Below are positions 1 through 8,166 of a stretch of DNA of 64,000 nt, in pieces; the first letter of the stretch is position 1; every line of letters begins with the position of its first letter. The notes under the pieces are model-generated. The model was not told the DNA's origin, made no database searches, and worked only from the letters and a program-made list of their open reading frames with translations. The translations under genes and the position numbers were made by a program. The stretch lies in the NCBI GenBank assembly GCA_965230375.1, contig CBDDKU010000029.1, forward strand, positions 62,001 through 126,000, read 5' to 3'. The DNA comes from CBDDKU01 sp965230375. GTDB lineage: Bacteria > Bacteroidota > Bacteroidia > Flavobacteriales_D > Cryomorphaceae.

Positions 1-984
1 GGTATTGATCGCCAGCTGGGCGTCGATGTCCTTGATACTCTCCAAGACCAATTGAGACTCCGACTCGAGATCAATAATTCCCTTCGATACTTTGTAATTC
101 TCTCTGCTCGTCTCGATGCGCTCAAGATCTTCTGAGATCGCATCCAATTGCTCATCGAGAAACTCAGCCGTTGCAGATGCCGATTTATTCTTTACATCCA
201 CATCGTTCATCAAGTACACTTCGATCAACTTGTTGAGAAAATCGAGTCCCTTTCGAGGCACTTCATCTTCAAGATAAAGCTGAAGGATGGTGCTCTGCGA
301 TCGAGACAATTGTACCGACAAGGCCCCTAGATACTTATTCTGGTTATGCGCAATGGTATTGAAGGAAATCCTGTAGTGCTTTTTGTCAAAGTCTTCCTTC
401 ACCAACTCCTTTTCGGGGAAGTTCTCTCGCTTGAAAAGAGTAATAACACCGTAGCCTATATCAATCGGCAGATTGTACTTTCCGCTTATTTCCTTCTCTT
501 CTTCTCCGTTCGGAAAAACTATCTTGAAATTCTGGGAGTCAATTAAATGGACATCGAAGTTTTGGAAATAAGCTTGATACTCAATTTGGTCTATTTCAAC
601 CCGAAATGGACAGTCTTTGTACACTTCAGAAATCTTTACATCGCCTATTAGATAATAAGACACATCGAAATCGAGCTCATTGAGCACTTTGGCCATAAGG
701 GCATGGGAGCGAATAATCTCAATTTCGTTCTCAATATTCTTCGTCGGCTTTTCGACGTTAAGCTGCTCGAGTAACTGCTCCTTCCCCGGATTTTCGTCCT
801 TCACCAAGAGTTTTGCGGTTACTCCAAAAACAGGGTTTTGGTACCAGTTGTAGTACTTCGCAATCACTAATCCCACGGTGATTGAAATGGCGAAAATGTA
901 CCAGTAGCGCAGATAGCGCAAGAAAAACGACTTGAGATCAAAGTCAGATGATTGGCGCATGGGGCGATTCAAATTCTCTTCCAT
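1..984 (-). CDS. Wzc-like polysaccharide chain-length determinant / tyrosine autokinase (partial)
   Basis: The gene starts with ATG at 984 and runs off the left edge, so the C-terminal part is missing; 328 codons are visible with no stop. The N-terminus has basic and aromatic residues followed by a membrane segment at about residues 22-44 (YIFAISITVGLVIA), then a long periplasmic Wzz-type region ending in a coiled-coil stretch rich in Glu, Lys and Ser near the edge. This is the layout of inner-membrane Wzc/Wzz proteins that set polymer length and couple to an outer-membrane export channel. It lies 3 bases after the export lipoprotein gene, which supports a capsule or exopolysaccharide export operon. 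Whether a cytoplasmic kinase domain follows cannot be seen; a kinase-less Wzz protein is the alternative. Confidence 0.85.
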   Translation of the reverse strand, partial: MEENLNRPMRQSSDFDLKSFFLRYLRYWYIFAISITVGLVIAKYYNWYQNPVFGVTAKLLVKDENPGKEQLLEQLNVEKPTKNIENEIEIIRSHALMAKVLNELDFDVSYYLIGDVKISEVYKDCPFRVEIDQIEYQAYFQNFDVHLIDSQNFKIVFPNGEEEKEISGKYNLPIDIGYGVITLFKRENFPEKELVKEDFDKKHYRISFNTIAHNQNKYLGALSVQLSRSQSTILQLYLEDEVPRKGLDFLNKLIEVYLMNDVDVKNKSASATAEFLDEQLDAISEDLERIETSRENYKVSKGIIDLESESQLVLESIKDIDAQLAINT

Positions 985-987
985 AGC

Positions 988-1737
988 TTATTGCATCACG
1001 CCAATTATTACAACGACAAAAGTCAGTGAACTCAAGACCAGTGGCAAAATACGGTAGGCATTGTCGTCTTTTGAAGTAGCCCCTTTAGAAGGCTCAACGT
1101 ATAGCACATCGTTATTCTTCAGGTAGAAGTATTCTGATGTCAGGGTCGATGAGTCATTTAGATCAAGACGTTGGTAGATCTTTTCATCACCTTCGTTTCT
1201 AATGAGCAGAACGTTTTCGCGTTGGCCATAAATGGTCATATCTCCAGCGTATCCCAGTGCTTCGAGAAGATTAACCTTACCATCTGGCACATCATAAACT
1301 CCCGGGTTATCAACTTCCCCGAGTACCGTAATTCGAAAGGAGACCATCCGTAGATTTACTGTTGGTTTTTGGAGGTATTTCAAAAGCGCTGTTCGGATTA
1401 CGGTTTGAGCAGAGTCGGTTGTCAGTCCACCAACCTTTAAAAGCCCAACCAATGGCATATCGATTTGCCCGCCGTCGTTAATCTGATAGGTGTTTCCTGC
1501 GTATTTTCTATCCACATCAGAACCTGGCTTTGAAAAGTACTGCGCCGTTTCCTGGCTAGTACTCGAGACCTGGAGTTCCACAATATCACCCGGTTGGAGC
1601 ATATAAGCCGGCGGGTTCGGAAAGGCCAGCGTTCCCGCTTGACTTTCATTGATATCATTGAAGTAGGTGATCTTTTTATGTGGAACGCAACCTACCATCA
1701 AGATCAGGGAAAGTATGGCGCAAAAAATTATTCTCAT
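988..1737 (-). CDS. Polysaccharide export outer-membrane lipoprotein (Wza/BexD family)
   Basis: A 249-residue protein with a lipoprotein signal (lipobox ending at Cys17, LILMVGC). The polysaccharide export domain starts at YMLQPGDIVELQVSS (about residues 45-130) and is followed by one SLBB-type domain (ITVLGEVDNPGVYDVPDG, about 132-215). A hydrophobic C-terminal segment (ILPLVLSSLTFVVVIIGV) could cross the membrane, as in Bacteroidota Wza relatives. Its role would be to form the outer-membrane exit channel for capsule or exopolysaccharide. It overlaps the upstream OmpA-like gene by 4 bases and sits 3 bases before the Wzc-like gene, so the three are almost certainly co-transcribed. The polymer made is unknown because no glycosyltransferases are in the window. 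Confidence 0.92.
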   Translation of the reverse strand: MRIIFCAILSLILMVGCVPHKKITYFNDINESQAGTLAFPNPPAYMLQPGDIVELQVSSTSQETAQYFSKPGSDVDRKYAGNTYQINDGGQIDMPLVGLLKVGGLTTDSAQTVIRTALLKYLQKPTVNLRMVSFRITVLGEVDNPGVYDVPDGKVNLLEALGYAGDMTIYGQRENVLLIRNEGDEKIYQRLDLNDSSTLTSEYFYLKNNDVLYVEPSKGATSKDDNAYRILPLVLSSLTFVVVIIGVMQ

Positions 1738-2885
1738 TGCTCAGTAATCAAAACTTCAACGCGCATGTTTCGCTCAGACTCTTCGAAAGTCTTCGCATCG
1801 GGAACGCGCTTCATGGTATCTCCGTAACCCACAGTCTTCAGTCGTTTCTTGTCAATTCCATTTTTGGTCAAGAAATCTTTTACCGCTTCGGCTCGCATCT
1901 CGCTCAATTCATATGAACTTCCTTTGAAGTTCCACTCTTTACCCTGCCCTTTGAAGTTTGGGTCGGGGCGAATATCCTGGGCATTGTTAGCGGTATGCCC
2001 TTGAATTTCGATGGTCACTTCTTCATTGACCTGCATAAAAACCAAGAGCTGGTTGAGCTCCACTTCTGCTTCTGGCTTGAAGGCATAAGTATTGTTGTAG
2101 AAGAACACTTGATTCAGCACGAGCTTATCTCCGACATTCACTACCCCCTTTTCCTTTTGCTGAACTTCAATCGATGTAAGAGCAGCATATTCGTCTGTAG
2201 CTTCGGGTGGGCCATTGGGAAGGCTATCCTGTTTGGTTACAAGTGTATCAGGCTCCACATCCAAAGTCAACTCCAATTCTGGTTCATCGGCATTCATTTT
2301 AGTTGCCAGAAAGTCTGGAGCTTCAAGGAATGTAAAGTCGTAGCAAGGACGGTGAATGGCGTGGATGGACATTTGCTCTCCGTTGGCTTCCATGTAGAGG
2401 AAATGTCCGCAATCTTCGCGGTTGAGACTCAGCACTGAGATATGGAGCGTATCACCTGCCGAAGCGTGGATGACGTTTTTGTACATCAACCCATCTTCAG
2501 TGTAGATGGGAACTCGAATCAAATCGAGGGGTTTGATCCCTTGATTGATCAGCACATCGCAAAAGTCAGGCTTTCCATAATCGAAAGCTACAGCCCTGTA
2601 TCGATCACTTTTATTACTCGGACTAACAGAGAACTCGATCTTGACATCTTCGGTTGCAATAAACTTATACCAGAAAGAGTACTTGTCTTCGTAGAGATAA
2701 TAGAGTGCGTTGTACCTCGATTCATTTAGAAGAACTTGATGATTCGAAAAATCATTTTGTTCCAAGGGGAAGAGAATTTCCTGTGCATTGAAGCACGAAA
2801 AGGGCTCATCCTGCGCACGAGCTGTCGCAAATGCAGCAAATAAGAATACGTACAGAAGTCCTAATCGCAAGACTTTTGGCAGCAT
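1734..2885 (-). CDS. OmpA-family protein with unusual C-terminal OmpA domain
   Basis: A 383-residue protein with a Sec signal peptide (about residues 1-24, cleavage after ARA). A cysteine-containing N-terminal beta-rich region (30-185) is of no family I can name; it is loosely like pre-peptidase C-terminal domains. A linker rich in acidic residues (195-245) leads to a C-terminal OmpA-like domain (255-383) with GHT at 296-298, LSEMRAEAV near 327-335 and GYG at 353-355. The aspartate that normally follows GHT is alanine (A299), and the following loop is longer than usual; the arginine of the LSxxRA motif is kept (R331). It is the first gene of the operon with the export lipoprotein and the Wzc-like protein, with a -7 promoter at 2913-2920. 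A role in anchoring or coupling polymer export to the cell wall is inferred. Confidence 0.88.
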   Translation of the reverse strand: MLPKVLRLGLLYVFLFAAFATARAQDEPFSCFNAQEILFPLEQNDFSNHQVLLNESRYNALYYLYEDKYSFWYKFIATEDVKIEFSVSPSNKSDRYRAVAFDYGKPDFCDVLINQGIKPLDLIRVPIYTEDGLMYKNVIHASAGDTLHISVLSLNREDCGHFLYMEANGEQMSIHAIHRPCYDFTFLEAPDFLATKMNADEPELELTLDVEPDTLVTKQDSLPNGPPEATDEYAALTSIEVQQKEKGVVNVGDKLVLNQVFFYNNTYAFKPEAEVELNQLLVFMQVNEEVTIEIQGHTANNAQDIRPDPNFKGQGKEWNFKGSSYELSEMRAEAVKDFLTKNGIDKKRLKTVGYGDTMKRVPDAKTFEESERNMRVEVLITEQ

Positions 2886-2912
2886 AGGGGAAATTCAAAA
2901 TATGAACACCAA

Positions 2913-2920
2913 CAAAGATA
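2913..2920 (-). promoter_or_regulatory. Bacteroidota -7 promoter element for OmpA/export operon
   Basis: On the minus strand the bases read TATCTTTG, an exact match to the Bacteroidota -7 consensus TAnnTTTG, 27 bases before the ATG at 2885. A TTG lies 15 bases further upstream, shorter than the usual spacer of about 19-21, so the -33 box is uncertain. Confidence 0.55.
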
Positions 2921-3063
2921 ATTGCCCATGCTTGGCAACTAGGGTTTTGGAAATCGTCATTTTCCACATTAATCTGATGATATTAAAAACTTCTAAGCTC
3001 CCCATCTAAAAGGACTTGAACTAGTTTTACATCATGGTCAAAAATCCTTTTTGTGGAAAACTT

Positions 3064-4269
3064 ATGAAGCAGTTTATACCTTTCATCACCATCGGGTTCA
3101 TCGTTTGTTTCGCATCTAACTTGGTAGGACAATCGCTATCAGATCTCTTGCCTGACGACGAATACTACAACTATGTACCTAATTCTAGTTTTGAAGAAAG
3201 GGAGAGAGACTACTGCAAATGGAACCAGAATGGACGAGAGTACATGGAGCATGTGGAAGCCTGGGACTCTCCCACAGAAACCACGCCGGATTTTTTTAGC
3301 ACAGAAACGAAACCCACGTGTTGGTCGAATCCAAAGAAGCATAGCGATGGCAAGCAAGGCCCAAGAACGGGTGCACGAATGGCAGGAATTAAAACGCATG
3401 GAAAAGGGGGAACGGACACATTTTGGCACGAATACCTGATGGTGGAACTCGATTCGGCATTGGTGCCAGGTACCAGATATTACGCCGAGTTCTATACCAG
3501 TCGAGCAGTAGCTTCGGAGCGCGCCACCAATAATCTGGGAATCTATTTTAGCGACACTGCAGTGGTAACCCGAGACAGAATGCCACTGTTTTTCACTCCG
3601 CAAGTGAACGAAGACAAAGTGATCAAATCGCGGTGGAATGCCTGGAAGAAGGTTTCAGGTGTTTTTGAAGTAGATGAAGAAAAACACTTTATGATCATCG
3701 GAAACTTTTACCACGACGATAAAACAGAAACCACCGAATTTGAAGAAGGTCGCGGTGGAGCGTATTACTACATCGACGATGTAAAAGTTCGAAGAGCGAA
3801 GCCTACTGAAAATCTGACTCCTCAGCCAAAGCGATCTATCCCACCTAGGCCAAAAGTAGTCCTGGAGAAAGCAGCCATCGTTTCGACCAAAGAAATAAAA
3901 CTAGATAGCATCGAGTACAAAGTAGGAAATACGATAACCCTCGAGAATATCTTCTTCGAATTCGATAAATCTGAGCTTCTGCCTAAGTCGGAAGCGGAAT
4001 TGGAAAAACTACTCGATATCCTGACGGACTATCCATACTTGTCAATCGAGATTGGTGGGCACACCGACAATGTTGGTTCGGAAGCTTATAACCAAAAACT
4101 TAGTGAAGCCCGGGCTAAAAGCGTAGTGGACTACCTACTTGCCGCTAGGGTAAACCCAACAAGGGTGACCTATCGGGGATATGGGAGCACGAAACCGATC
4201 ACTTCAAACGACACCGACGCGGGCAGAGCCATCAATAGGCGAGTGGAGTTTACGGTCTTGAGGAATTAA
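3064..4269 (+). CDS. OmpA-family outer-membrane protein
   Basis: With the start at 3064 the protein has 401 residues and begins with a clean signal peptide (MKQFIPFITIGFIVCF...VGQ). An upstream in-frame ATG at 3034 would add ten residues before it and is less likely. The middle region (about 30-250) looks like a carbohydrate-binding-type beta sandwich, with YVPNSSFEE at its start, as often found before OmpA domains in Bacteroidota. The C-terminal domain (about 295-401) has FEFDKSELLP, GGHTDNVG, KLSEARAKSV and GYGSTKP and ends with NRRVEFTVL, so both peptidoglycan-contacting positions (Asp after GHT, Arg in LSxxRA) are present. It is divergent from the polysaccharide export operon. It is predicted to tie the outer membrane to peptidoglycan. 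Confidence 0.88.
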   Translation: MKQFIPFITIGFIVCFASNLVGQSLSDLLPDDEYYNYVPNSSFEERERDYCKWNQNGREYMEHVEAWDSPTETTPDFFSTETKPTCWSNPKKHSDGKQGPRTGARMAGIKTHGKGGTDTFWHEYLMVELDSALVPGTRYYAEFYTSRAVASERATNNLGIYFSDTAVVTRDRMPLFFTPQVNEDKVIKSRWNAWKKVSGVFEVDEEKHFMIIGNFYHDDKTETTEFEEGRGGAYYYIDDVKVRRAKPTENLTPQPKRSIPPRPKVVLEKAAIVSTKEIKLDSIEYKVGNTITLENIFFEFDKSELLPKSEAELEKLLDILTDYPYLSIEIGGHTDNVGSEAYNQKLSEARAKSVVDYLLAARVNPTRVTYRGYGSTKPITSNDTDAGRAINRRVEFTVLRN

Positions 4270-4282
4270 GATTGTATTGTAT

Positions 4283-4338
4283 TAAGAACAAAGTATCAAG
4301 ACATTGACCAATGTAGCTGGGTTCTTAGATTTCAGAAC
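4283..4338 (+). other. Alternative hairpins between OmpA gene and HAD gene
   Basis: TAAGAAC at 4283-4289 can pair with GTTCTTA at 4321-4327, enclosing a smaller hairpin (ACATT 4301-4305 with AATGT 4310-4314). The first five bases of the right arm can instead pair with AGAAC at 4334-4338. There is no T-run, so it is not a classical terminator. It could be a 3' end processing structure or chance; function unknown. Confidence 0.3.
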
Positions 4339-4399
4339 AAGGAAAACCGATTAGCGATTTTAGAAGTGATGGACAGCCACCGCCCACCATATATTTACC

Positions 4400-4407
4400 T
4401 ACTTTTG
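4400..4407 (+). promoter_or_regulatory. -7 promoter element for HAD/map operon
   Basis: TACTTTTG is an exact TAnnTTTG match, 16 bases before the ATG at 4424. No convincing -33 TTG was found at the expected distance. Confidence 0.5.
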
Positions 4408-4423
4408 TGGCAAATTTCAGTAC

Positions 4424-4873
4424 ATGATATCTGACGAAGGTCTAACAATAGCAGTTGACTTTGACGGCACCATTGTGGAGCACGCCTACCCGAAAATCGG
4501 AAAGGAGATGCTATTTGCTTTCGATACCTTAAAGGCGTTGCAGAAAAAGGGGCACAAGCTTATCCTTTGGACGTATCGCGATGGGGCATTGTTGGATGAA
4601 GCAGTAAAGTATTGCGCTTCGAATGGAGTGGAGTTTTACGCTGTAAACATGTCGTACCCAGAGGAGAAGCATGACGCTTCAATCAGTCGAAAGATCAATG
4701 CCGATATCTTTATCGATGATCGGAATATCGGTGGTTTTTTGGGCTGGGGAGAAATTTATCAGATGTTGCATCCGGAAGATGCTCAAGTGAATCATCAATT
4801 GAAAAACCCGGAAGCGCACAACAATTACAAGAACAAGAAAACTGTTTTCTCTAAACTTTTTGGTTCCAAATGA
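4424..4873 (+). CDS. Small HAD-superfamily hydrolase (BT0820-like)
   Basis: A 149-residue cytosolic protein with the HAD motif I DFDGT at residues 12-16 (nucleophile D12, acid/base D14), motif II in LILWTYRDG and the metal-binding acidic motif FIDDRNIGG near residue 100. The short length and lack of a large cap domain match the small HAD hydrolases typified by Bacteroides BT0820, whose substrate is not established. The last 4 bases overlap the start of map, so the two are translationally coupled. The C-terminal 30 residues are basic and probably disordered. Phosphatase activity is inferred from the motifs; the substrate is not predictable. Confidence 0.85.
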   Translation: MISDEGLTIAVDFDGTIVEHAYPKIGKEMLFAFDTLKALQKKGHKLILWTYRDGALLDEAVKYCASNGVEFYAVNMSYPEEKHDASISRKINADIFIDDRNIGGFLGWGEIYQMLHPEDAQVNHQLKNPEAHNNYKNKKTVFSKLFGSK

Positions 4874-5676
4874 TCCACTTAAAATCAGCTGAAGAAATAG
4901 AAATCATGCGCGAAAGCGCTCTGATCGTATCTCGAACCCTGGGCTTAATTGCAGAAAAAATTGGTCCTGGTGTAACGCCGTTGGAGCTCGACAAGCTGGC
5001 CTATGAGTACATTCATGACAATGGCGCCGTACCCGGCTTTCTTGGGTTTAACGGGTTCCCAAACTCGTTGTGTATATCGGTAAATGAAGCGGTAGTGCAT
5101 GGAATTCCATCAGACAAACCATTGGAGGAAGGAGATATTGCATCGATCGATTGTGGAGCAGTAAAGAACGGTTACTACGGCGACCACGCCTATACTTTTG
5201 CCATTGGTGAAGTGAGCCCAGAAGTAGAAAAACTGCTTCGCGTTACCAAGGAGAGCCTTTACATCGGTATTGAGAAAATGGTATGGGGTAATCGCATAGG
5301 CGATATTGGTTACGCCATTCAGCAGCACGCAGAAAAAGAAGGATATGGAGTAGTGCGCGAACTAGTCGGACATGGACTTGGGAAATCGATGCACGAAGAT
5401 CCACAAGTGCCTAACTACGGGAGACGCGGTCGCGGAAAGAAGCTTCAAAACGGAATGGTACTGGCAATCGAACCCATGATCAATATGGGGACAAAGGATA
5501 TACTGATGCTCGAAGACGATTGGACGATTGTAACTGCTGACCAGAAGTACTCAGCTCACTTTGAGCACGATATTGCCATGGTCGATGGAAAGCCGGACAT
5601 CTTATCGACGTTTGACTTTGTAGAAGAAGCGCTGGAAAAGAGAGGTATGAACGCCATGCGCTTCCAGGCTATCTAA
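4870..5676 (+). CDS. map: Type I methionine aminopeptidase
   Basis: This 268-residue cytosolic enzyme removes the initiator methionine from new proteins with a small second residue. It has the type I length and all metal ligands of the pita-bread fold: D94, D105, H168, E201 and E232, with the substrate-side histidine H77 in NEAVVHGIP and a second histidine at H175. There is no N-terminal extension or SH3-type zinc finger. It overlaps the HAD gene by 4 bases. In many bacteria map follows secY in the ribosomal cluster; here it is outside such a cluster, so it may be a second copy. Its 3' end overlaps the convergent NRDE gene by 8 bases. Confidence 0.95.
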   Translation: MIHLKSAEEIEIMRESALIVSRTLGLIAEKIGPGVTPLELDKLAYEYIHDNGAVPGFLGFNGFPNSLCISVNEAVVHGIPSDKPLEEGDIASIDCGAVKNGYYGDHAYTFAIGEVSPEVEKLLRVTKESLYIGIEKMVWGNRIGDIGYAIQQHAEKEGYGVVRELVGHGLGKSMHEDPQVPNYGRRGRGKKLQNGMVLAIEPMINMGTKDILMLEDDWTIVTADQKYSAHFEHDIAMVDGKPDILSTFDFVEEALEKRGMNAMRFQAI

Positions 5677-6373
5677 AGGCGTAGTCGTTTTTATCCCCAT
5701 CCACAATATTCCAGTGGGTGACCGCTGCGGAATCAGAATGGTCGGCTACTTGGGTGATAGAAACGGTTTCGACCTGACTTCCGATTCTCATAATCAAGTC
5801 ACTTTCAGGCTTTCCATCTCCTGCCTTGTGGTGAAACTCACCCATTGACTGAGCGTTAATTTCCCGAGAATTCAGCCAAGACTCAAACCAATTCTCACGT
5901 TTAGCTCTCGACTCGGGGGAATAGAGTTGAGCAGATGACCAGATTGTAGGAGTATTGGGATCGAACTGGCGGTAGTGAACACGTTGCGAATCCCATCTCA
6001 CTTCTTCGATACCGCTATCAAATCTGATTAAAGTAAAAGGTTCGATATCGTGGAGATTATAGTCTTCAGAAAAGGACTTCAGGCTTTTAAACTCCAAGCT
6101 TTCAAGCACCATAATCCCACGACTTAGCCGATAGGTTTTACCAAATGGATGCGGCTCAAAGGCACCGTTAAGAAGTACATTGACTTGAGGTGATTTGCTT
6201 TCAGAGATAGCCACATTAGTACCGCCGTGAACAGGCTCTTTGGCGATGAAGTATCTCTTCGATTCAGCCGTTATAAAAGGCGTTAAAACCCTTGCATTCC
6301 GCTTTGAGTTTTCATCTCGGTTAATGGTAATGATTCGGCCTTGATGGCCAGTGACATAAGTAAGTGTACACAT
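5669..6373 (-). CDS. NRDE / TANGO2-family protein
   Basis: This 234-residue protein carries the family signature near its N-terminus, ITINRDEN at about residues 15-22, and begins Met-Cys-Thr. Cys2 is well placed to act as an N-terminal nucleophile after methionine removal, as suggested for this family from its resemblance to Ntn hydrolases. Eukaryotic TANGO2 has been linked to lipid and haem handling, but the bacterial function is not settled. No signal peptide is visible, so it is cytosolic. It lies 15 bases after siaB but has its own -7 element at 6381-6388. It converges on map with an 8-base overlap. Confidence 0.85.
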   Translation of the reverse strand: MCTLTYVTGHQGRIITINRDENSKRNARVLTPFITAESKRYFIAKEPVHGGTNVAISESKSPQVNVLLNGAFEPHPFGKTYRLSRGIMVLESLEFKSLKSFSEDYNLHDIEPFTLIRFDSGIEEVRWDSQRVHYRQFDPNTPTIWSSAQLYSPESRAKRENWFESWLNSREINAQSMGEFHHKAGDGKPESDLIMRIGSQVETVSITQVADHSDSAAVTHWNIVDGDKNDYAFR

Positions 6374-6380
6374 GTACCAA

Positions 6381-6388
6381 CAAAGGTA
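6381..6388 (-). promoter_or_regulatory. -7 promoter element for NRDE gene
   Basis: The minus strand reads TACCTTTG, an exact TAnnTTTG match, only 7 bases before the ATG at 6373. Transcription would start at or next to the start codon, giving a leaderless message. Confidence 0.5.
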
Positions 6389-6961
6389 TCACGGATCGAT
6401 AAAAAAGCTACAGGTAAATTTATCGAAGAGCAAACTAATCGATTCTGAAGAAACTTCAGACTTGTTCTTCGAGCGAAGTACTACGGTCATCACTCCAAGG
6501 CCGGCCCCACTTTTTTCAGAGAGTTCACCCATAGTAAGCTGGTTCATATACGCCTCTTTGAGTTCGTCCCTGTTCATCCTATTTACCTCCCGAAATCGCG
6601 ATTCAATCTGTTTCGCTTCACCTTTTTCAACCACATTCGAAAACGTGGTGATCAAGCGACCTTCTCTTAGATAGATAAAGAAATCGACTGGAGCTTTTCC
6701 TTTCTCATCGGTTGCACCATGCTTAACCACATTCTGCAGCAATTCAACAAAGACCAAAAAAAACCGTTTGATCATAGAACGGTTATCGACTGTCTCAGCC
6801 ACCTTCGCTTCGATTTCATCTACGATAGCTCCTACTTGCGTCTCAGAGACAGCCCCACACTGATGGTGTATAAGGACTATTCCTTTACCCGACAAAATAG
6901 ATGTAAACGCCTCTTCTGAGAGATTGTAAAACCTCTCAAGGGCATCCTTGGGAACAGACAT
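6389..6961 (-). CDS. SiaB-family GHKL protein kinase
   Basis: A 190-residue protein with a minimal histidine-kinase-like ATPase fold: N box VELLQNVVKHG (about residues 72-82) and G-box GAGLGV near 154-159. It has no sensor, membrane or dimerisation domain. Relatives are called SiaB-family kinases after the Pseudomonas SiaABCD system, where SiaB phosphorylates the small protein SiaC to control a diguanylate cyclase. No SiaC, SiaA phosphatase or cyclase gene lies nearby, so the partner is unknown. It has its own promoter element at 6980-6987. Confident as to fold; the target is unknown. Confidence 0.82.
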   Translation of the reverse strand: MSVPKDALERFYNLSEEAFTSILSGKGIVLIHHQCGAVSETQVGAIVDEIEAKVAETVDNRSMIKRFFLVFVELLQNVVKHGATDEKGKAPVDFFIYLREGRLITTFSNVVEKGEAKQIESRFREVNRMNRDELKEAYMNQLTMGELSEKSGAGLGVMTVVLRSKNKSEVSSESISLLFDKFTCSFFIDP

Positions 6962-6979
6962 AGGTAGGTTTTGGTGTTA

Positions 6980-6987
6980 CAAAATTA
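6980..6987 (-). promoter_or_regulatory. -7 promoter element for siaB-like gene
   Basis: The minus strand reads TAATTTTG, an exact TAnnTTTG match, 18 bases before the ATG at 6961. Confidence 0.5.
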
Positions 6988-7086
6988 AGAAAACCCTGTT
7001 TCTATAAACGGTAAAAACACCCATTTAGATATTTTGTGTTCACAATATCCCTGAAAACCATGAGGACATCTTTGGGCTTACAAACG

Positions 7087-7120
7087 AAAAAACCCGGAAT
7101 TACTATTAGGCAATCCGGGT
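7087..7120 (-). terminator. Rho-independent terminator of the adhesin/PorP operon
   Basis: Read on the minus strand, ACCCGGA (7120-7114) pairs with TCCGGGT (7098-7092) around a 15-base loop and is followed by a run of T. It sits 28 bases after the stop codon of the PorP/SprF gene at 7148 and closes the five-gene unit. Confidence 0.8.
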
Positions 7121-7147
7121 CTTTCAATTCATCTTATGAAGGCCATT

Positions 7148-8161
7148 TTAGAACTTGGCACAGGGCATAATTCGCCTTTTGCTCTTTTTCTTGTTTCTCT
7201 TCGTAGCAAATTCCATAACGAGAGAAATTTCGTGAGAACCAGCTGAGTTGGGCGTTAGCTGAGACACGGTCAGGTCGTAACTGTAACCGAATGTCATATT
7301 ATTGTACTCATAACCAACCAAAAAGGCAATAGCATCATGGTTGGCATAGTCGTATTCGTTCGACTTAACAGGTAGCCCTCTATACCACACTCCCACCATA
7401 AGTGGAGCATACTCATAGTAGAAACCTAAATCGAGTTGATCAAATAGTCCTTGAGCCTGGTAGTTGAATGCTGGAACAATATACTGTCGCTTGCTAAAAG
7501 CCCCAGTTTCAGAAAGCTTAATACGAACTCCACCGTGCATTGTGAATCGCTTTGGCAATCGAGACTCACCACCGGTTAGCGACTGTATGGGTTCGTTCAT
7601 GTGGTGTAAGGCTGCCCCAAACCAGACTTTCTCAGAGTAAAACACGAGCCCTCCGGCAAAATCAGGGTAGTTGACCGGTTTTTGTTCAAACCTTGTCCGG
7701 TCTGGATCTAAGGTTGAAGCTCCATCATCATCACGAGCTAGCTGATCCATGAAGGTCAGTTTGTTTACGTCAAGATAATTTGACCCGAAACCAAAGCTTA
7801 TACCCGGGCGAATACTTATCTTCCTCGACACACGAATCTCATAGGCATAGTGGAAGGAAGCCGAAGTATATGTGAGTCCACCTATACCTGCTTTATCGTG
7901 ATTTACGGTTATCCCCATACCACTATTAAACGTAGGTATGAAATGATCAACTCCAACACTATACGAAACAAAGGCCTGCGGCAGTGCCGGCCATTGATTA
8001 CGATAGTTCATCGCGACCCTGGTTTGCACACTGGTCCCTGCAAATGCGGGGTTCAGAAGCATGGGGTTTGAGTAAAACTGCGTATACTGTTGATCTTGAC
8101 CTTTCGTTTGAACGGCCAGGATCGAACACACGCAAAATGCAAGTGCGTATAGACGATTCAT
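7148..8161 (-). CDS. PorP/SprF-family T9SS outer-membrane protein
   Basis: This 337-residue protein has a signal peptide (about 1-21) and the family's N-terminal signature QYTQFYSNPMLLNPAFAGT, with repeated beta-strand pairs through the length and a cysteine-containing basic tail. Members form outer-membrane beta-barrels; SprF of Flavobacterium is needed for secretion or display of the SprB adhesin, and PorP acts in T9SS. It lies 5 bases after the TPR/PD40 gene and is the last gene of the operon with the PKD giant, so it is the likely dedicated membrane partner of that adhesin. A second copy is at 55421-56398. The protein is full length. Confidence 0.92.
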   Translation of the reverse strand: MNRLYALAFCVCSILAVQTKGQDQQYTQFYSNPMLLNPAFAGTSVQTRVAMNYRNQWPALPQAFVSYSVGVDHFIPTFNSGMGITVNHDKAGIGGLTYTSASFHYAYEIRVSRKISIRPGISFGFGSNYLDVNKLTFMDQLARDDDGASTLDPDRTRFEQKPVNYPDFAGGLVFYSEKVWFGAALHHMNEPIQSLTGGESRLPKRFTMHGGVRIKLSETGAFSKRQYIVPAFNYQAQGLFDQLDLGFYYEYAPLMVGVWYRGLPVKSNEYDYANHDAIAFLVGYEYNNMTFGYSYDLTVSQLTPNSAGSHEISLVMEFATKRNKKKSKRRIMPCAKF

Positions 8162-8166
8162 AGGCG

